Made by a program: the position numbers and the translations under genes
The notes under the pieces: generated by a model
What the model saw: the letters and a program-made list of their open reading frames with translations, nothing else
Databases searched by the model: none
Told to the model about the DNA's origin: nothing
Part shown: positions 50,966-59,631 of the stretch, one piece after another
How the letters are laid out: each line of letters begins with the position of its first letter
Position numbering within the stretch: position 1 is the stretch's first letter
Assembly: GCF_022898935.1 (NCBI RefSeq)
Contig: NZ_JALIRP010000004.1
Coordinates: 62,001 to 126,000 of the forward strand
Source of the DNA: Paenibacillus mangrovi
GTDB lineage: Bacteria; Bacillota; Bacilli; Paenibacillales; Paenibacillaceae
Length of the DNA stretch: 64,000 nucleotides
Direction: 5' to 3'

Positions 50966-51874
50966 GTGAAGGAGTTTTATAAGACGACGCTCGGGGAAAA
51001 GATCTTTAAAGTCGTAATCTACTTGCTCATCACGTTATTGTGTTTATCCATAGTTCTTCCTTTTTTAAATATATTTGCTCTTTCCTTTAATGCCGGTAAA
51101 GATGCAGAGCGTGGAGGAATCTACTTCTGGCCTCGGGTATGGTCGCTGCAAAATTTTGCCGAAGTTCTTACGTCGGCTAATATCCTCACCGCATTTGGAA
51201 TATCCTTGTTTAGGACCTTCCTTGGAACGATTGCCAGCGTATTTCTCACAGCAATGGCCGCTTATACCCTGAAGAGTAAAACGATGCCCGGCGTTCGATT
51301 CTTTACGTTGTTTATCTTTTTTACGATGTTGTTTAGCGGCGGCATCATTCCGTATTATATGCTCCTGAAATCCGTACATTTGACGAACACGATTTGGGTG
51401 TATGTGATTCCGTCCTTGTATAGCGCTTGGAATTTAATCATTATGCGTACCTTTTTCCAACAAATTCATGAGAGTCTCGAGGAGTCTGCAAGAATCGATG
51501 GGTATAACGACTTCTCCATTTTTATACGGATCATTATGCCGCTAAGTAAGCCCGTCATTGCGGTCATCGCGTTATTTAACGCTGTAGGTCATTGGAATGA
51601 TTGGTTTACGGGAGCATTCTACGTCAGATCGAGTGACCTTCGCCCGCTCTCGACTTTACTTCAAGAGATGTTAACGCGCGCGGAAGCCATGCGAAGCAAG
51701 CTGGAATCAGCAGCAGGGATGAGCCAATACGAAGCGCTTGAGAAAATGCAGGTGACCGGGGATTCCATGAAGATGGCTACGATTATCATCGTTGTCGCAC
51801 CGATTATTCTGATCTACCCATTTATACAGAAGTATTTTGCCCAGGGTGTCATGATCGGTTCGATTAAAGAATAA
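50966..51874 (+). CDS. LplC-like carbohydrate ABC transporter permease
   Basis: The 302-residue permease has six membrane helices, the LplC/YtcP-like segment LPFLNIFALSFNAGKDAERGGIYFWPRVWSLQNF, the EAA motif LEESARIDGYNDFSIFIRIIMPLS and the C-terminal PFIQKYFAQGVMIGSIKE. The start is GTG after AAAGGGGG; an upstream in-frame start has a weaker RBS. It completes the LplBAC-like importer. Confidence 0.93.
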   Translation: MKEFYKTTLGEKIFKVVIYLLITLLCLSIVLPFLNIFALSFNAGKDAERGGIYFWPRVWSLQNFAEVLTSANILTAFGISLFRTFLGTIASVFLTAMAAYTLKSKTMPGVRFFTLFIFFTMLFSGGIIPYYMLLKSVHLTNTIWVYVIPSLYSAWNLIIMRTFFQQIHESLEESARIDGYNDFSIFIRIIMPLSKPVIAVIALFNAVGHWNDWFTGAFYVRSSDLRPLSTLLQEMLTRAEAMRSKLESAAGMSQYEALEKMQVTGDSMKMATIIIVVAPIILIYPFIQKYFAQGVMIGSIKE

Positions 51875-51898
51875 TTCATTGGAAAAGGAAGGATCGAT

Positions 51899-52789
51899 AT
51901 GAGAATATTGAACCCCTACGATAAGCAAGGAACATGGCACCGGGGCAGCTTCCACAATCATACGAACAATAGCGACGGTTGGTTCCCGCTCGAAACCGTA
52001 TATCAGATGTATGGAGATTATGATTTTCTTGCCATTTCGGATCATGACAAAATAACGAATGTGGAAGGGAAACGCAAGATTGAAACGGTATTTGAAGCCA
52101 TTGAGGTAAGCAGTCGGAAATCCCACATGTTATTGGTACAACCGCCTCATGCCATGATGGAAAAGTACAGGAATGAATTCACGATCGATAATTATCAAAG
52201 GTATGCCGATGCAACGCTAGACCATGGCGGAATTTGTGTCTTAGTTCACCCGAACCGCTATTTCTCTAACTTCTGGACACTGGAAGATATGATGGCTATG
52301 GAGCGCTATACCGGGGTAGAGGTTTATAACGGGGACGGAAATATCGAATACGATATCGCTTTTGACAAATGGGATGCGCTCCTAACCGCTGGCCGGAAAG
52401 TCTGGGGATTCGGAAATGATGATTCCCATGTGTATGGGCAGGAGAAGCAAGCCTGGAATATGGTGCTGGCGGAAGAAAACACGCAAGAAGCCATTCTGCA
52501 GGCTATCAAAGAGGGGCGATTCTATGTTTCAACAGGGTTTGGGTTCGAATCCATCAAATGCGCTCAGAATAAGATCATTATCGATTTGAAATCCAATGCG
52601 TTGCTCGACAAAATGTATACATATGTTACGTTGTTCGGTAGCGGAGGAAGAGTGCTGCATGAAGTAACAGGCAGAACGAAACATATTGAATACGAATGCC
52701 AAGGCGATGAAGGGTATGTACGTGTCAGTGCCTATATCGAAGGTGGCTATGCGGCATTCTCTCAACCTTTGTTCTTGGAGGAGGATTAA
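51899..52789 (+). CDS. PHP-domain phosphoesterase-like protein (CehA/McbA type)
   Basis: The 296-residue protein has GSFHNHTNNSDGWFPLETVYQMYGDYDFLAISDHDKI, containing the HxH metal site (HNH) and the D-H pair of PHP phosphoesterases; CVLVHPNRYF and VWGFGNDDSHVYG provide further metal ligands. In Paenibacillus such proteins lie with sugar transporters and act on phosphorylated or cyclic compounds, though their substrates are poorly known. GGAAGGA precedes the ATG, 24 bases after the permease stop, so it is in the same operon. Confidence 0.85.
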   Translation: MRILNPYDKQGTWHRGSFHNHTNNSDGWFPLETVYQMYGDYDFLAISDHDKITNVEGKRKIETVFEAIEVSSRKSHMLLVQPPHAMMEKYRNEFTIDNYQRYADATLDHGGICVLVHPNRYFSNFWTLEDMMAMERYTGVEVYNGDGNIEYDIAFDKWDALLTAGRKVWGFGNDDSHVYGQEKQAWNMVLAEENTQEAILQAIKEGRFYVSTGFGFESIKCAQNKIIIDLKSNALLDKMYTYVTLFGSGGRVLHEVTGRTKHIEYECQGDEGYVRVSAYIEGGYAAFSQPLFLEED

Positions 52790-52817
52790 TTTTAAGTTCA
52801 AGATTAGGATGAGGAAG

Positions 52818-53822
52818 ATGACTGTAAAAATTAAGGACGTAGCCATTCGTGCGGGCGTATCTACGACAACCGTATCGAGAGTGTTGAATGGCGAAAAATA
52901 TGTCAGGGAAGATCTCAAGAATAGAGTGAATGAAGCGATTCAAGATTTGGGCTACGCGCCGAGCCAGATTGCAAGAAGTTTGGTTCGCAATAAAACCAAT
53001 CTGCTTGGCGTTATCGTACCGGATCTGACTTCAAGTTTTTACGCAACGATACTGAGCTCTATCGAACAGACAGCGACCTTCAATGAATACAACTTGCTCG
53101 TATGTAACATTAGTGAAGATATCGAAAAAGAGTATAAATACTTGAATATCTTCAAAGAGATGCGTGTCGAAGGCATTATCATCATGCACGAGAAAATTAA
53201 TGAGAAAATTCGCGAGTTTATAATTAAATTAGATATTCCGGTTATTTTCTCGAGCGTCAAGCCGATGGATCAATCTTTTATTTCGGTCATTGTCGATGAT
53301 TACACAGCTGCATACGATGCAACGAAGTATCTGATCGAGATCGGGCATGAACGGATTGGATTTATCGGGGGAGACCTGCGGGATATCACGTCAGGACAGA
53401 ATCGCTATAGCGGTTATCGGAATGCTCTAAGCGATCATGGGATCAAAATCGTCCACGAGCATATTCGATTTGGTGATTATAAAGTGAAGAGCGGTTATGA
53501 CATGATGGGCGAACTCCTTCGTTATAAGCACCAACCTACGGCCGTCTTCGCCGTCAGCGACGATATGGCGATTGGAGCCATGAATTGTATCGCTGACCAC
53601 GGATTACGAGTGCCTGAGGATATTTCCGTGATGGGCTTCGACGGAAGCCAATTGACGGAATTGGTTCGGCCAAGAATTACTTCCATGGAACAGCCTATCC
53701 ATCATATGGGTAAGGTTACCGTTGAGACGTTGCTCCAGCTGATATCTGGCGAGATCCAACAGGAAGTAGACATTATATTAGGCCACCGCTTGGAAGTGCG
53801 AGACAGCTGCAGAAACATATAA
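52818..53822 (+). CDS. LacI-family transcriptional regulator
   Basis: The 334-residue protein starts [73 protein letters not shown], a complete LacI helix-turn-helix with hinge helix, and has a periplasmic-binding-like sensor domain ([52 protein letters not shown]). It probably regulates the ABC/PHP operon it terminates, through a site such as 47395-47406. The ATG follows GAGGAAG, 28 bases after the PHP gene. Confidence 0.95.
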   Translation: MTVKIKDVAIRAGVSTTTVSRVLNGEKYVREDLKNRVNEAIQDLGYAPSQIARSLVRNKTNLLGVIVPDLTSSFYATILSSIEQTATFNEYNLLVCNISEDIEKEYKYLNIFKEMRVEGIIIMHEKINEKIREFIIKLDIPVIFSSVKPMDQSFISVIVDDYTAAYDATKYLIEIGHERIGFIGGDLRDITSGQNRYSGYRNALSDHGIKIVHEHIRFGDYKVKSGYDMMGELLRYKHQPTAVFAVSDDMAIGAMNCIADHGLRVPEDISVMGFDGSQLTELVRPRITSMEQPIHHMGKVTVETLLQLISGEIQQEVDIILGHRLEVRDSCRNI

Positions 53823-53877
53823 ATGAACTCAGGCGAGAAGGCGTGTTTCCGCGGGAAGAGACAGGGAGAGGGTTACG

Positions 53878-54333
53878 TTGAAAACATATGATGCCTTTGT
53901 GATCGGAGAGGCAAACGTAGATTTGGTGATTGTCGGCTGCAACCAATTGCCGCTTCCGGGACAAGAGATATTCGTCTGCGACATGAACCAACATGTCGGA
54001 GGCGGCGCGGCATTGTTCAGCATGACGCTTGCCAAACTGGGTAAGAAATTAGCTTTCAAAGGAATCGTAGGCACAGATTATTACGGACAATATATCCTCG
54101 AACAATTCAGCGAGTGTGGTATCGATACCAGATTTATCGAACGAAACGATCGGAATAAAACAAGGATTTCGATCGCGATTAATCCCGAGAACGATCGCTC
54201 CTTCATTTTATATGCAGGGACGAATGCTGAGCTTCAAGTTGAGCATGTTGCCATCGAAGACCTCATGCCATCCCAGCTTTGTTCATGTTTGACATTAATG
54301 TCATCCTCCATTTCGATATTACTAATACAATAA
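53878..54333 (+). pseudogene. PfkB-family sugar kinase, truncated
   Basis: The first ~135 residues are a normal PfkB N-terminal half: YDAFVIGEANVDLVIVGCNQLPLPGQEIF, QHVGGGAALFSMTLAKLGKKLAFKGIVGTDYYGQYI and TRISIAINPENDRSFILYAGTNAEL. After EDLMPSQL the sequence changes to CSCLTLMSSSISILLIQ and stops, so the catalytic GAGD motif and ATP site are missing (a full enzyme is about 310 residues). Copy R15 of the dispersed element begins about 90 bases later. The TTG start follows GGGAGAGG. Ribokinase-like function in the operon has been lost. Confidence 0.82.
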
Positions 54334-54419
54334 AAAATCAGATATAGTTGTTTAAACTGAAACTGGACATGTGGTCGAATTTCCCGAAATCGATGAAGGA
54401 TATCTGGCAACATGTGCAC

Positions 54420-54515
54420 TTCAACTAACGGGAAACGATAGCTTAATAAATAACTAAAGGGAGGCTGTCGGCATAGATCGACAGCCTCGTTGCGCTAACG
54501 GCAGATTAGCGCAAT
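54420..54515 (+). repeat. Dispersed CTAACGGG element, copy R15 (full)
   Basis: Left arm CAACTAACGGGAAACGATAG, linker CTTAATAAATAACTAA, central stem GGGAGGCTGTCGG...CGACAGCCTC and right arm GCGCTAACGGCAGATTAGCG, in which GCGCTAA pairs with TTAGCGC. It follows the truncated sugar kinase. Confidence 0.9.
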
Positions 54516-54619
54516 AACCAAGTTGATTTCCATTACTAACGATGGCTTGTATAATAATCTTTATTAATCGAAAGCCCCACATTTCATAATGGAAAGAAGA
54601 GAGTCAGAGAGGAGAAGAA

Positions 54620-55567
54620 GTGGTGAATCTTGAAAGACTTATGGCCATTACTATCTTGTTATTGAATCGAAAACGGGTGCAAGCGCAGGATTTGGCCGAC
54701 CGATTGGAAGTGTCTTTACGGACAATTTACCGCGATCTGGAACGATTGAATATGGCAGGTATCCCGATCGTTTCTTATACAGGTGGAGAAGGTGGCTTCG
54801 AAATCATGGAGAGTTTTCGCCTGGACAGGCAGATGTTATCAATGGATGAGCTCGCCACGCTCACGACTGCCTTGCATGGACTTCAATCAGCAAAAGCATA
54901 TAACGGCGGGAAACTTGACGTATTATTGGAAAAAGTCGGCGCATTAGTGTCGAAAGCAGAGGGGAAGGGTTTCAATAAGACGGAACCCGTCATGATCGAC
55001 CTAAACCCTTGGCGAAAGAGTCACGCCGAGAAGTTAAAATACGAAGCATTGAGCAAAGCCATCGAAGAATCCAAGGTGGTTGTCTTCACTTATACAAACA
55101 TGCAGGGAAATGAAACCGAGCGGCGGATTGAACCGATGGGTCTTGTTTTGAAGGGGTATACCTGGTATTTGTACGGCTTCTGCTTACAACGAAACGATTT
55201 CCGCAACTTCAGACTTTCGAGGATCCGCGGATTATCAGTGCTCCATGACAAGTTTGAGCGACGGGCGGTTTCTTTATCTGAATTAAACGAGCAATGGGGC
55301 CCAAAGCGCGAAGATAACATGATCGATTTGGTTCTCAAATTCAATGGGGTTTCAAAAGTTCAAGCCGAAGATCATTTCGACGAGTCCGAAATCGAACGGC
55401 AGTCCGATGGGTCGTTAATCGTACGCGTACATTACCCGGACAACGACTGGTTGATTGGCTTTCTGCTCAGTTTTCGAACAGGGGTGTTCGTGGTAGAACC
55501 CACGAGAATCGCTACTGCTGTAAAAAAAGCCGCGATAGAAATCAGCGAAATATATCGGGGTTGTTGA
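54620..55567 (+). CDS. YafY-type HTH/WYL regulator
   Basis: The 315-residue protein has a DeoR-like HTH (RLMAITILLLNRKRVQAQDLADRLEVSLRTIYRDLERLNMAGIPIVSYTGGEGGFEI) and a WYL domain (EPMGLVLKGYTWYLYGFCLQRNDFRNFRLSRIRGL) followed by a C-terminal WCX region. WYL domains sense small ligands or nucleotides. It starts at GTG after GAGAGGAG and is followed after 85 bases by an epoxide hydrolase gene that it probably regulates. Confidence 0.92.
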   Translation: MVNLERLMAITILLLNRKRVQAQDLADRLEVSLRTIYRDLERLNMAGIPIVSYTGGEGGFEIMESFRLDRQMLSMDELATLTTALHGLQSAKAYNGGKLDVLLEKVGALVSKAEGKGFNKTEPVMIDLNPWRKSHAEKLKYEALSKAIEESKVVVFTYTNMQGNETERRIEPMGLVLKGYTWYLYGFCLQRNDFRNFRLSRIRGLSVLHDKFERRAVSLSELNEQWGPKREDNMIDLVLKFNGVSKVQAEDHFDESEIERQSDGSLIVRVHYPDNDWLIGFLLSFRTGVFVVEPTRIATAVKKAAIEISEIYRGC

Positions 55568-55652
55568 CAGCCCGTTGTCAACAAGGATGGATTACCATAG
55601 GTTCAAGATCATGCTTCAAGCCATGATCCGAACATTTGAGGAGGTAATCCGA

Positions 55653-56840
55653 ATGAGTAAGATTGAACAACAACTTGAGGGCATCGCTAGCAACGATAAC
55701 ATCGATATCAAACCTTTCCGAATCCATATTCCTGAGCAATCGATAGACGACTTACGTGAGCGCTTGGCACGCACCCGCTGGCCTGACGAATTAGACGGAG
55801 TTGACTGGAATTATGGTGTACCTGTCCATTATCTTGCCGAACTCGCAGAATATTGGCGGACTGGGTACGACTGGCGAAAGTATGAAGAAACGTTGAACCG
55901 ATTTCCGCAATATACAACTACGATTGACGGACAACAAATACACTTCCTCCATGTGCGATCTCCTGAACAAGGCGCCATACCGCTGATTCTTACCCATGGT
56001 TGGCCGGGGTCCATTATCGAATTTATCAATATCATCGGTCCGCTAACCGATCCAAAGGCGCATGGCGGTCGATCGGAGGACGCTTTTCACGTAGTCATCC
56101 CTTCGATTCCAGGCTTCGGATTGTCCGGTCCGACGACGGTACCTGGTTGGAACACCAATCGTGTAGCAAAGGCGTGGGCGGAACTGATGAGTCGTTTGGG
56201 CTACGATCGCTTTGGCGCTCAAGGAGGAGATACGGGAGCAATTATTTCTCCAAAACTAGGATCCATTGCGCCGGACCGTGTTATTGGCATTCATTCTAAC
56301 GGGTTGACCACTTTCCCTATAGGAGATCCTTCGGAAAGCGTGGGTTTGACCGATGCGGAAATGGACCGATATAAAAGGTTAACCTCTCATGGCTTTGAAG
56401 CCTCGGGCTATGCCGTCATTCAGGCAACGCGTCCGCAGACGCTTTCGTATGGCCTCACGGATTCGCCAGTCGGACAGTTGGCATGGATTATCGAGAAATT
56501 TAAAGAATGGACCGACCCTTCCTTTTCGCTCCCGGAAGAAGCAGTAGCTCGCGACCTGCTGCTGACTAACGTATCGTTATATTGGTTTACCGGGACTGCG
56601 GGGTCCTCGGCTCGTATTTACAAGGAAGATTCAGTGTCGTGGGGGGTACCAGGGCCGCGAACTTCCGTTCCGACAGGCGTTGCCGTATTTCCGAACGATT
56701 CTTCGATTCGGCGGTTGGTCGAACGAGATCATCATGTCGTGCAATGGTCGGAATTTGACAGAGGTGGCCATTTCGCAGCACTTGAAGCGCCGGACTTGTT
56801 AATCGAAGACATTCGAGCTTTCTTTAACAAGCTACGCTAA
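55653..56840 (+). CDS. Epoxide hydrolase (EHN-domain alpha/beta hydrolase)
   Basis: The 395-residue enzyme has the N-terminal epoxide-hydrolase domain (IKPFRIHIPEQSIDDLRERLARTRWPDELDGVDWNYGVPVHYLAELAEYWRTGYDWRKYEETLNRFPQYTTTIDGQQIHFLHVRS) and the alpha/beta hydrolase core: LTHGWPGSIIEF (HGWP oxyanion), FGAQGGDTGAIIS with the nucleophile Asp and DRGGHFAALEAPDLLIEDI with the catalytic His. It hydrolyses epoxides to diols. GAGGAGG is seven bases before the ATG chosen, 26 residues inside the longest frame. It forms a unit with the WYL regulator. Confidence 0.92.
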   Translation: MSKIEQQLEGIASNDNIDIKPFRIHIPEQSIDDLRERLARTRWPDELDGVDWNYGVPVHYLAELAEYWRTGYDWRKYEETLNRFPQYTTTIDGQQIHFLHVRSPEQGAIPLILTHGWPGSIIEFINIIGPLTDPKAHGGRSEDAFHVVIPSIPGFGLSGPTTVPGWNTNRVAKAWAELMSRLGYDRFGAQGGDTGAIISPKLGSIAPDRVIGIHSNGLTTFPIGDPSESVGLTDAEMDRYKRLTSHGFEASGYAVIQATRPQTLSYGLTDSPVGQLAWIIEKFKEWTDPSFSLPEEAVARDLLLTNVSLYWFTGTAGSSARIYKEDSVSWGVPGPRTSVPTGVAVFPNDSSIRRLVERDHHVVQWSEFDRGGHFAALEAPDLLIEDIRAFFNKLR

Positions 56841-56878
56841 TTTCATTCCAAACCAGTAAACGAAAGGATGTATATTGA

Positions 56879-57021
56879 ATGCAATTAAAAGGAAAAGTCG
56901 TCATTGTAACAGGTGGAGGCAGAGGAATCGGAAAAGCAACGTGTCTATTATTGGCTGCGTGAGGCGCAACGGTCGTTGTCAGCTATTTAAGTAATCACGG
57001 AGCCGCGGAATCCGTCGTACG
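56879..57021 (+). pseudogene. Short-chain dehydrogenase, N-terminal remnant
   Basis: The frame MQLKGKVVIVTGGGRGIGKATCLLLAA, then a TGA at 56960-56962, then GATVVVSYLSNHGAAESVV is a classical SDR start with TGGGRGIG (TGxxxGxG). A single base change (probably CGA or GGA to TGA) created the stop, and the gene is then cut by the IS110-like sequence. It starts 38 bases after the epoxide hydrolase and was probably its operon partner. Confidence 0.82.
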
Positions 57022-57216
57022 CATCTTGTCGTAGGGATCGACATAGCCAAGGAGACACATGTGGCACAGGTTACGAACTACCGTGGAATCGTGCTCACGA
57101 ATCGGCACCTGTCGTTTGGTAACACTATCGAGGGATTTGAAAAGCTGCAGCGGTGGATGGAGAGCTTACAGGAAAAGCACCGTTGCGGGATACAGCCATC
57201 CTCGGATCCGAACTGA
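57022..57216 (+). mobile_element. IS110-family transposase, N-terminal remnant
   Basis: The frame reads HLVVGIDIAKETHVAQVTNYRGIVLTNRHLSFGNTIEGFEKLQRWMESLQEKHR and ends at TGA after 64 codons. This is the RuvC-like start of IS110-family DEDD transposases (VVGIDIAKETH.A...N.RG..L....F.NT..GF..L). It joins the SDR frame directly, without a start codon, and lacks the C-terminal serine-containing domain, so it is a dead fragment left at the insertion point. Confidence 0.82.
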
Positions 57217-57526
57217 GGTTATCCGAAGTAGCATGAATTAATATTGAGGATTTGGATATGAACAAAGATCAGGTGCGCCCATCATATGTCCATATGCGTA
57301 TGCTTATTTTTCTGGAGAAAGTCTACGCTTCAAGGAAGAATATTTCTACGGTGACAACCTGTGGAGAATAAGAGGGACTAATTCCTCCTATAGGAGCACC
57401 ATTAATTATATGGGATCATTTAGAGTACTTTGCAGACCAAATTGTCAGTCATCAAATGTCGAGGGACAAGAACTTGTACCGATTACCGATTAGACCAATA
57501 TCTAATTATTATTCAACAGCCATTTC
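57217..57526. other. Degenerate stretch with unassigned gene remnants
   Basis: Short protein-like frames (MNKDQVRPSYVHMRMLIFLEKVYASRKN, and LIPPIGAPLIIWDHLEYFADQIVSHQMSRDKNLYRLPIRPIS) are interrupted by stops. They look like pieces of one lost gene, but I cannot name the family. Confidence 0.35.
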
Positions 57527-57580
57527 ATTAAGCTACCGGGCAGAATAATTCCAATATGTGGTATCATATTGATGAGTAAT
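57527..57580 (+). repeat. Dispersed CTAACGGG element, copy R16 (right arm and extension)
   Basis: TTCATTAAGCTACCGGGCAG resembles the right half of R4, followed by AATAATTCCAATATGTGGTATCATATTG. The extension is shared with R17 (CCAATATRTGGTAT). Confidence 0.7.
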
Positions 57581-57604
57581 AAAGTAGTCTGATAAGGGGG
57601 AGGT

Positions 57605-57881
57605 ATGGTGAAGTATTGGACATATATTGGTGTGTTCTCATCACTAGGAGCTATAGCACTATGGATAGTTCATAACTTCATTAACCCATACAATCCTGAA
57701 CCAGCTAGTAATGATGTTTTAGTAAGAACGGCATATTCCTTTTAGCCCCTGGTCACTCCCTATAAGCCTTTACTTAGCGATGACGCCTAGTGTATTTAAG
57801 TTGTTTATAGTTACTTCTTTTTGCTACCTTTTTACTGGGATACTGATGAGGAAGAATATTACTCAGAGTGGTTTACGCTAA
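57605..57881 (+). pseudogene. Small membrane protein with a one-base frameshift
   Basis: The first frame gives MVKYWTYIGVFSSLGAIALWIVHNFINPYNPEPASNDVLVRTAYSF and a TAG at 57743-57745. Removing one T from the TTTT run just before gives a continuing frame SFSPWSLPISLYLAMTPSVFKLFIVTSFCYLFTGILMRKNITQSGLR, producing a 90-residue protein with about three membrane helices. Its final codons (TTACGC) and stop (TAA) are shared with the left arm of R17. GGGGGAGG precedes the ATG. It may be a real pseudogene or a programmed frameshift. Confidence 0.65.
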
Positions 57882-57987
57882 CCGGACACTATAGCTTAAT
57901 AAAATAACTAAAACGCGGCTGCCGGCATGGATCGGCAGCCGCGTTGCGCTAACGGGCAGGGTGATTCCAATATATGGTATATTAAGA
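57875..57987 (+). repeat. Dispersed CTAACGGG element, copy R17 (full)
   Basis: Left arm ACGCTAACCGGACACTATAG, linker CTTAATAAAATAACTAAA, central stem ACGCGGCTGCCGG...CCGGCAGCCGCGT, which is perfect, right arm GCGCTAACGGGCAGGGTGAT and extension TTCCAATATATGGTATATTAAG. Confidence 0.92.
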
Positions 57988-58012
57988 TAAGGGATTTGAA
58001 CAAGGGGGGACA

Positions 58013-58471
58013 ATGTTGAGGGAAATAAAGCATACAGTTAAGAGTCCTACAAGGATTAGAAGCATTATAGGCATGATTGTTATTATATTGACTCAATCTA
58101 TTCTTGTATTTAGATCATGGGATCATAGAGGTGTATTCTACGCTTCGTTAACGGTGATTCTTCTATGTTTAGTTGTACTGTTACTCGCATTCTACAGAAC
58201 ATTTTTCAAGAAACCAACTGAGTTATGCCTATCCAATGAGCAAATCATATTAAATGGGAATATTATTAATTCGAGGGATATTAAAGTGATAATGACCATG
58301 GGGTACTTTAAACCTGTTATCGGGATATTACCTTACAGGAGGAGAATCGTCCCAATGGATATGGCATTTAGGTATTTAAAGGATGAAGATGGAGGTACCT
58401 CAGATTTAAAGAGTTGGGCAAAAATGAACAATGTAAAGATGGTCAATAAATCGTTTCAAACGTGGATATAA
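58013..58471 (+). CDS. Hypothetical two-helix membrane protein
   Basis: The 152-residue protein has two adjacent membrane helices (about 20-37 and 45-65), then a soluble domain with a PH-like strand pattern (TELCLSNEQIILNGNIINSRDIKVIMTMGYFKPVIGILPYRRRIVPMDMAFRYL). It resembles small bacterial membrane proteins with a PH/YcxB-like domain, but no name can be given. GGGGGG precedes the ATG. Its likely promoter is the right flank of R17, about 30-40 bases upstream. Confidence 0.6.
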   Translation: MLREIKHTVKSPTRIRSIIGMIVIILTQSILVFRSWDHRGVFYASLTVILLCLVVLLLAFYRTFFKKPTELCLSNEQIILNGNIINSRDIKVIMTMGYFKPVIGILPYRRRIVPMDMAFRYLKDEDGGTSDLKSWAKMNNVKMVNKSFQTWI

Positions 58472-58707
58472 GTATATTACCTAGCACTATTCGGTACGAT
58501 TTTTTTCTTATTCGGATGATGGGCTTAATTAGGATGACATAATTGTTCGTTAAGCTCCCTCGATATGATTCAGTTTCCTCACTCAGACTCATGAATTCGC
58601 AGGATTTCACCCTAGATTAAGATGAGAGAAGAAGACATGGAGGAGCTTGTGGCTGGACTGAAATGGAAAGGGGCATGCGCAAATAAAGGTCACTTTATGT
58701 CCTTTCA

Positions 58708-59631
58708 TTAGCCCAACATTAGCAGTCGATCTAGTCCGATGCCGCTGATCAAGCACCGCTCCTTTTTGCTACCGAGCATTTGATTCATCCAATCAACAAA
58801 TCCACCATCGCCAATTTCCATTTTTTCATGTTCATTTTCCATATATATCTTGAAATTGATACCTTGGTAATACTTATTGTCATCATTGTCATAGTTAAGA
58901 GAAAGCGGCGTGTCAGGAAGCATGGTTTGCACAACTTCGGTCATACTTGCAAAGAAGCCATCGCCGTCTGTATAGCCGCCTCTTTTTCGCATAACGATTG
59001 ATAGTTTTGCGTTGTATTTTTCTCGGAGTAGCTCTTTATAGAAAAGGAAGTGCTTTGTCAGTAGTTCTTTTTCACAGATGTAAGAACCACTATCTTTACC
59101 CGAAGATACCAAACAAAATAGACCAAAATTAGCTAAAAATCCTCTCCCGGAAAATGCTTGTGCTCTAACAACTCTTGCAGTTGTAGCATAGTGCAAAGGA
59201 AGAATATTGTTTTCTGTCCTGCTCTTTAATTTATCAGCTATAATAATTGCCAACATGTTGGAGGGATCAGAAAGTGTTTCCGTCCCGCGCAATGCACTTA
59301 CCACATTGTACTGGTCTACGCATCCAAAAACACTACAACTACCAAGAGGCGCTGATGGTGAAAGTAGAACAGTTTCTATGTCCATTTCCTTCGCTGCTGT
59401 TAATAGCTGTGTTTCTAATGCATGAAATTTAGCTGGACTAGCGTCGCTGGGGGTAGAAAACCGGTTGGATTGAAATGTTTTTAAGACATCCGCAGGAGTA
59501 AATTTATCCGTTTGTTTTTCAAAAAGCCCTAGAAGTAGAGAATTTAGGTCTGCTTTTGACAGGGAAAGAAGTTTATCTAATAATTCTGGATCGCCAATTT
59601 GTTTCAAAATCCTATTTATAATTGTACTCAT
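58708..59631 (-). CDS. Class II aminoacyl-tRNA synthetase-like protein
   Basis: The 307-residue protein ends CLISGIGLDRLLMLG, which matches class II synthetase motif 3 (G.G.(D/E)RL..L). HYATTARVVRAQAFSGRGFLANFGLFCL resembles motif 2 (R...R...F). An N-terminal helical region (1-70) and a central core consistent with HisRS/HisZ-like paralogues complete it. There is no anticodon-binding domain, so it may be a free-standing amino acid activating or regulatory paralogue; the substrate is unknown. The start is the ATG six bases after GAGGGTGG. No operon partner is visible. Confidence 0.6.
   Translation of the reverse strand: MSTIINRILKQIGDPELLDKLLSLSKADLNSLLLGLFEKQTDKFTPADVLKTFQSNRFSTPSDASPAKFHALETQLLTAAKEMDIETVLLSPSAPLGSCSVFGCVDQYNVVSALRGTETLSDPSNMLAIIIADKLKSRTENNILPLHYATTARVVRAQAFSGRGFLANFGLFCLVSSGKDSGSYICEKELLTKHFLFYKELLREKYNAKLSIVMRKRGGYTDGDGFFASMTEVVQTMLPDTPLSLNYDNDDNKYYQGINFKIYMENEHEKMEIGDGGFVDWMNQMLGSKKERCLISGIGLDRLLMLG

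Noticed and set aside
54234..54419. Minus-strand frame beside R15
   Set aside because: It has no RBS or family signal and overlaps the truncated kinase on the other strand.
33571..57987. Calling the dispersed elements true integron attC sites
   Set aside because: The second-half core is usually GATAG rather than GTTAG, so the GTT cleavage triplet is not conserved, arms pair with themselves in several copies and no integrase is visible. I keep the similarity only as a hypothesis.
33571..57987. Calling the dispersed elements a CRISPR array
   Set aside because: Copies are hundreds to thousands of bases apart with genes between them; there are no regular spacers and no cas genes.
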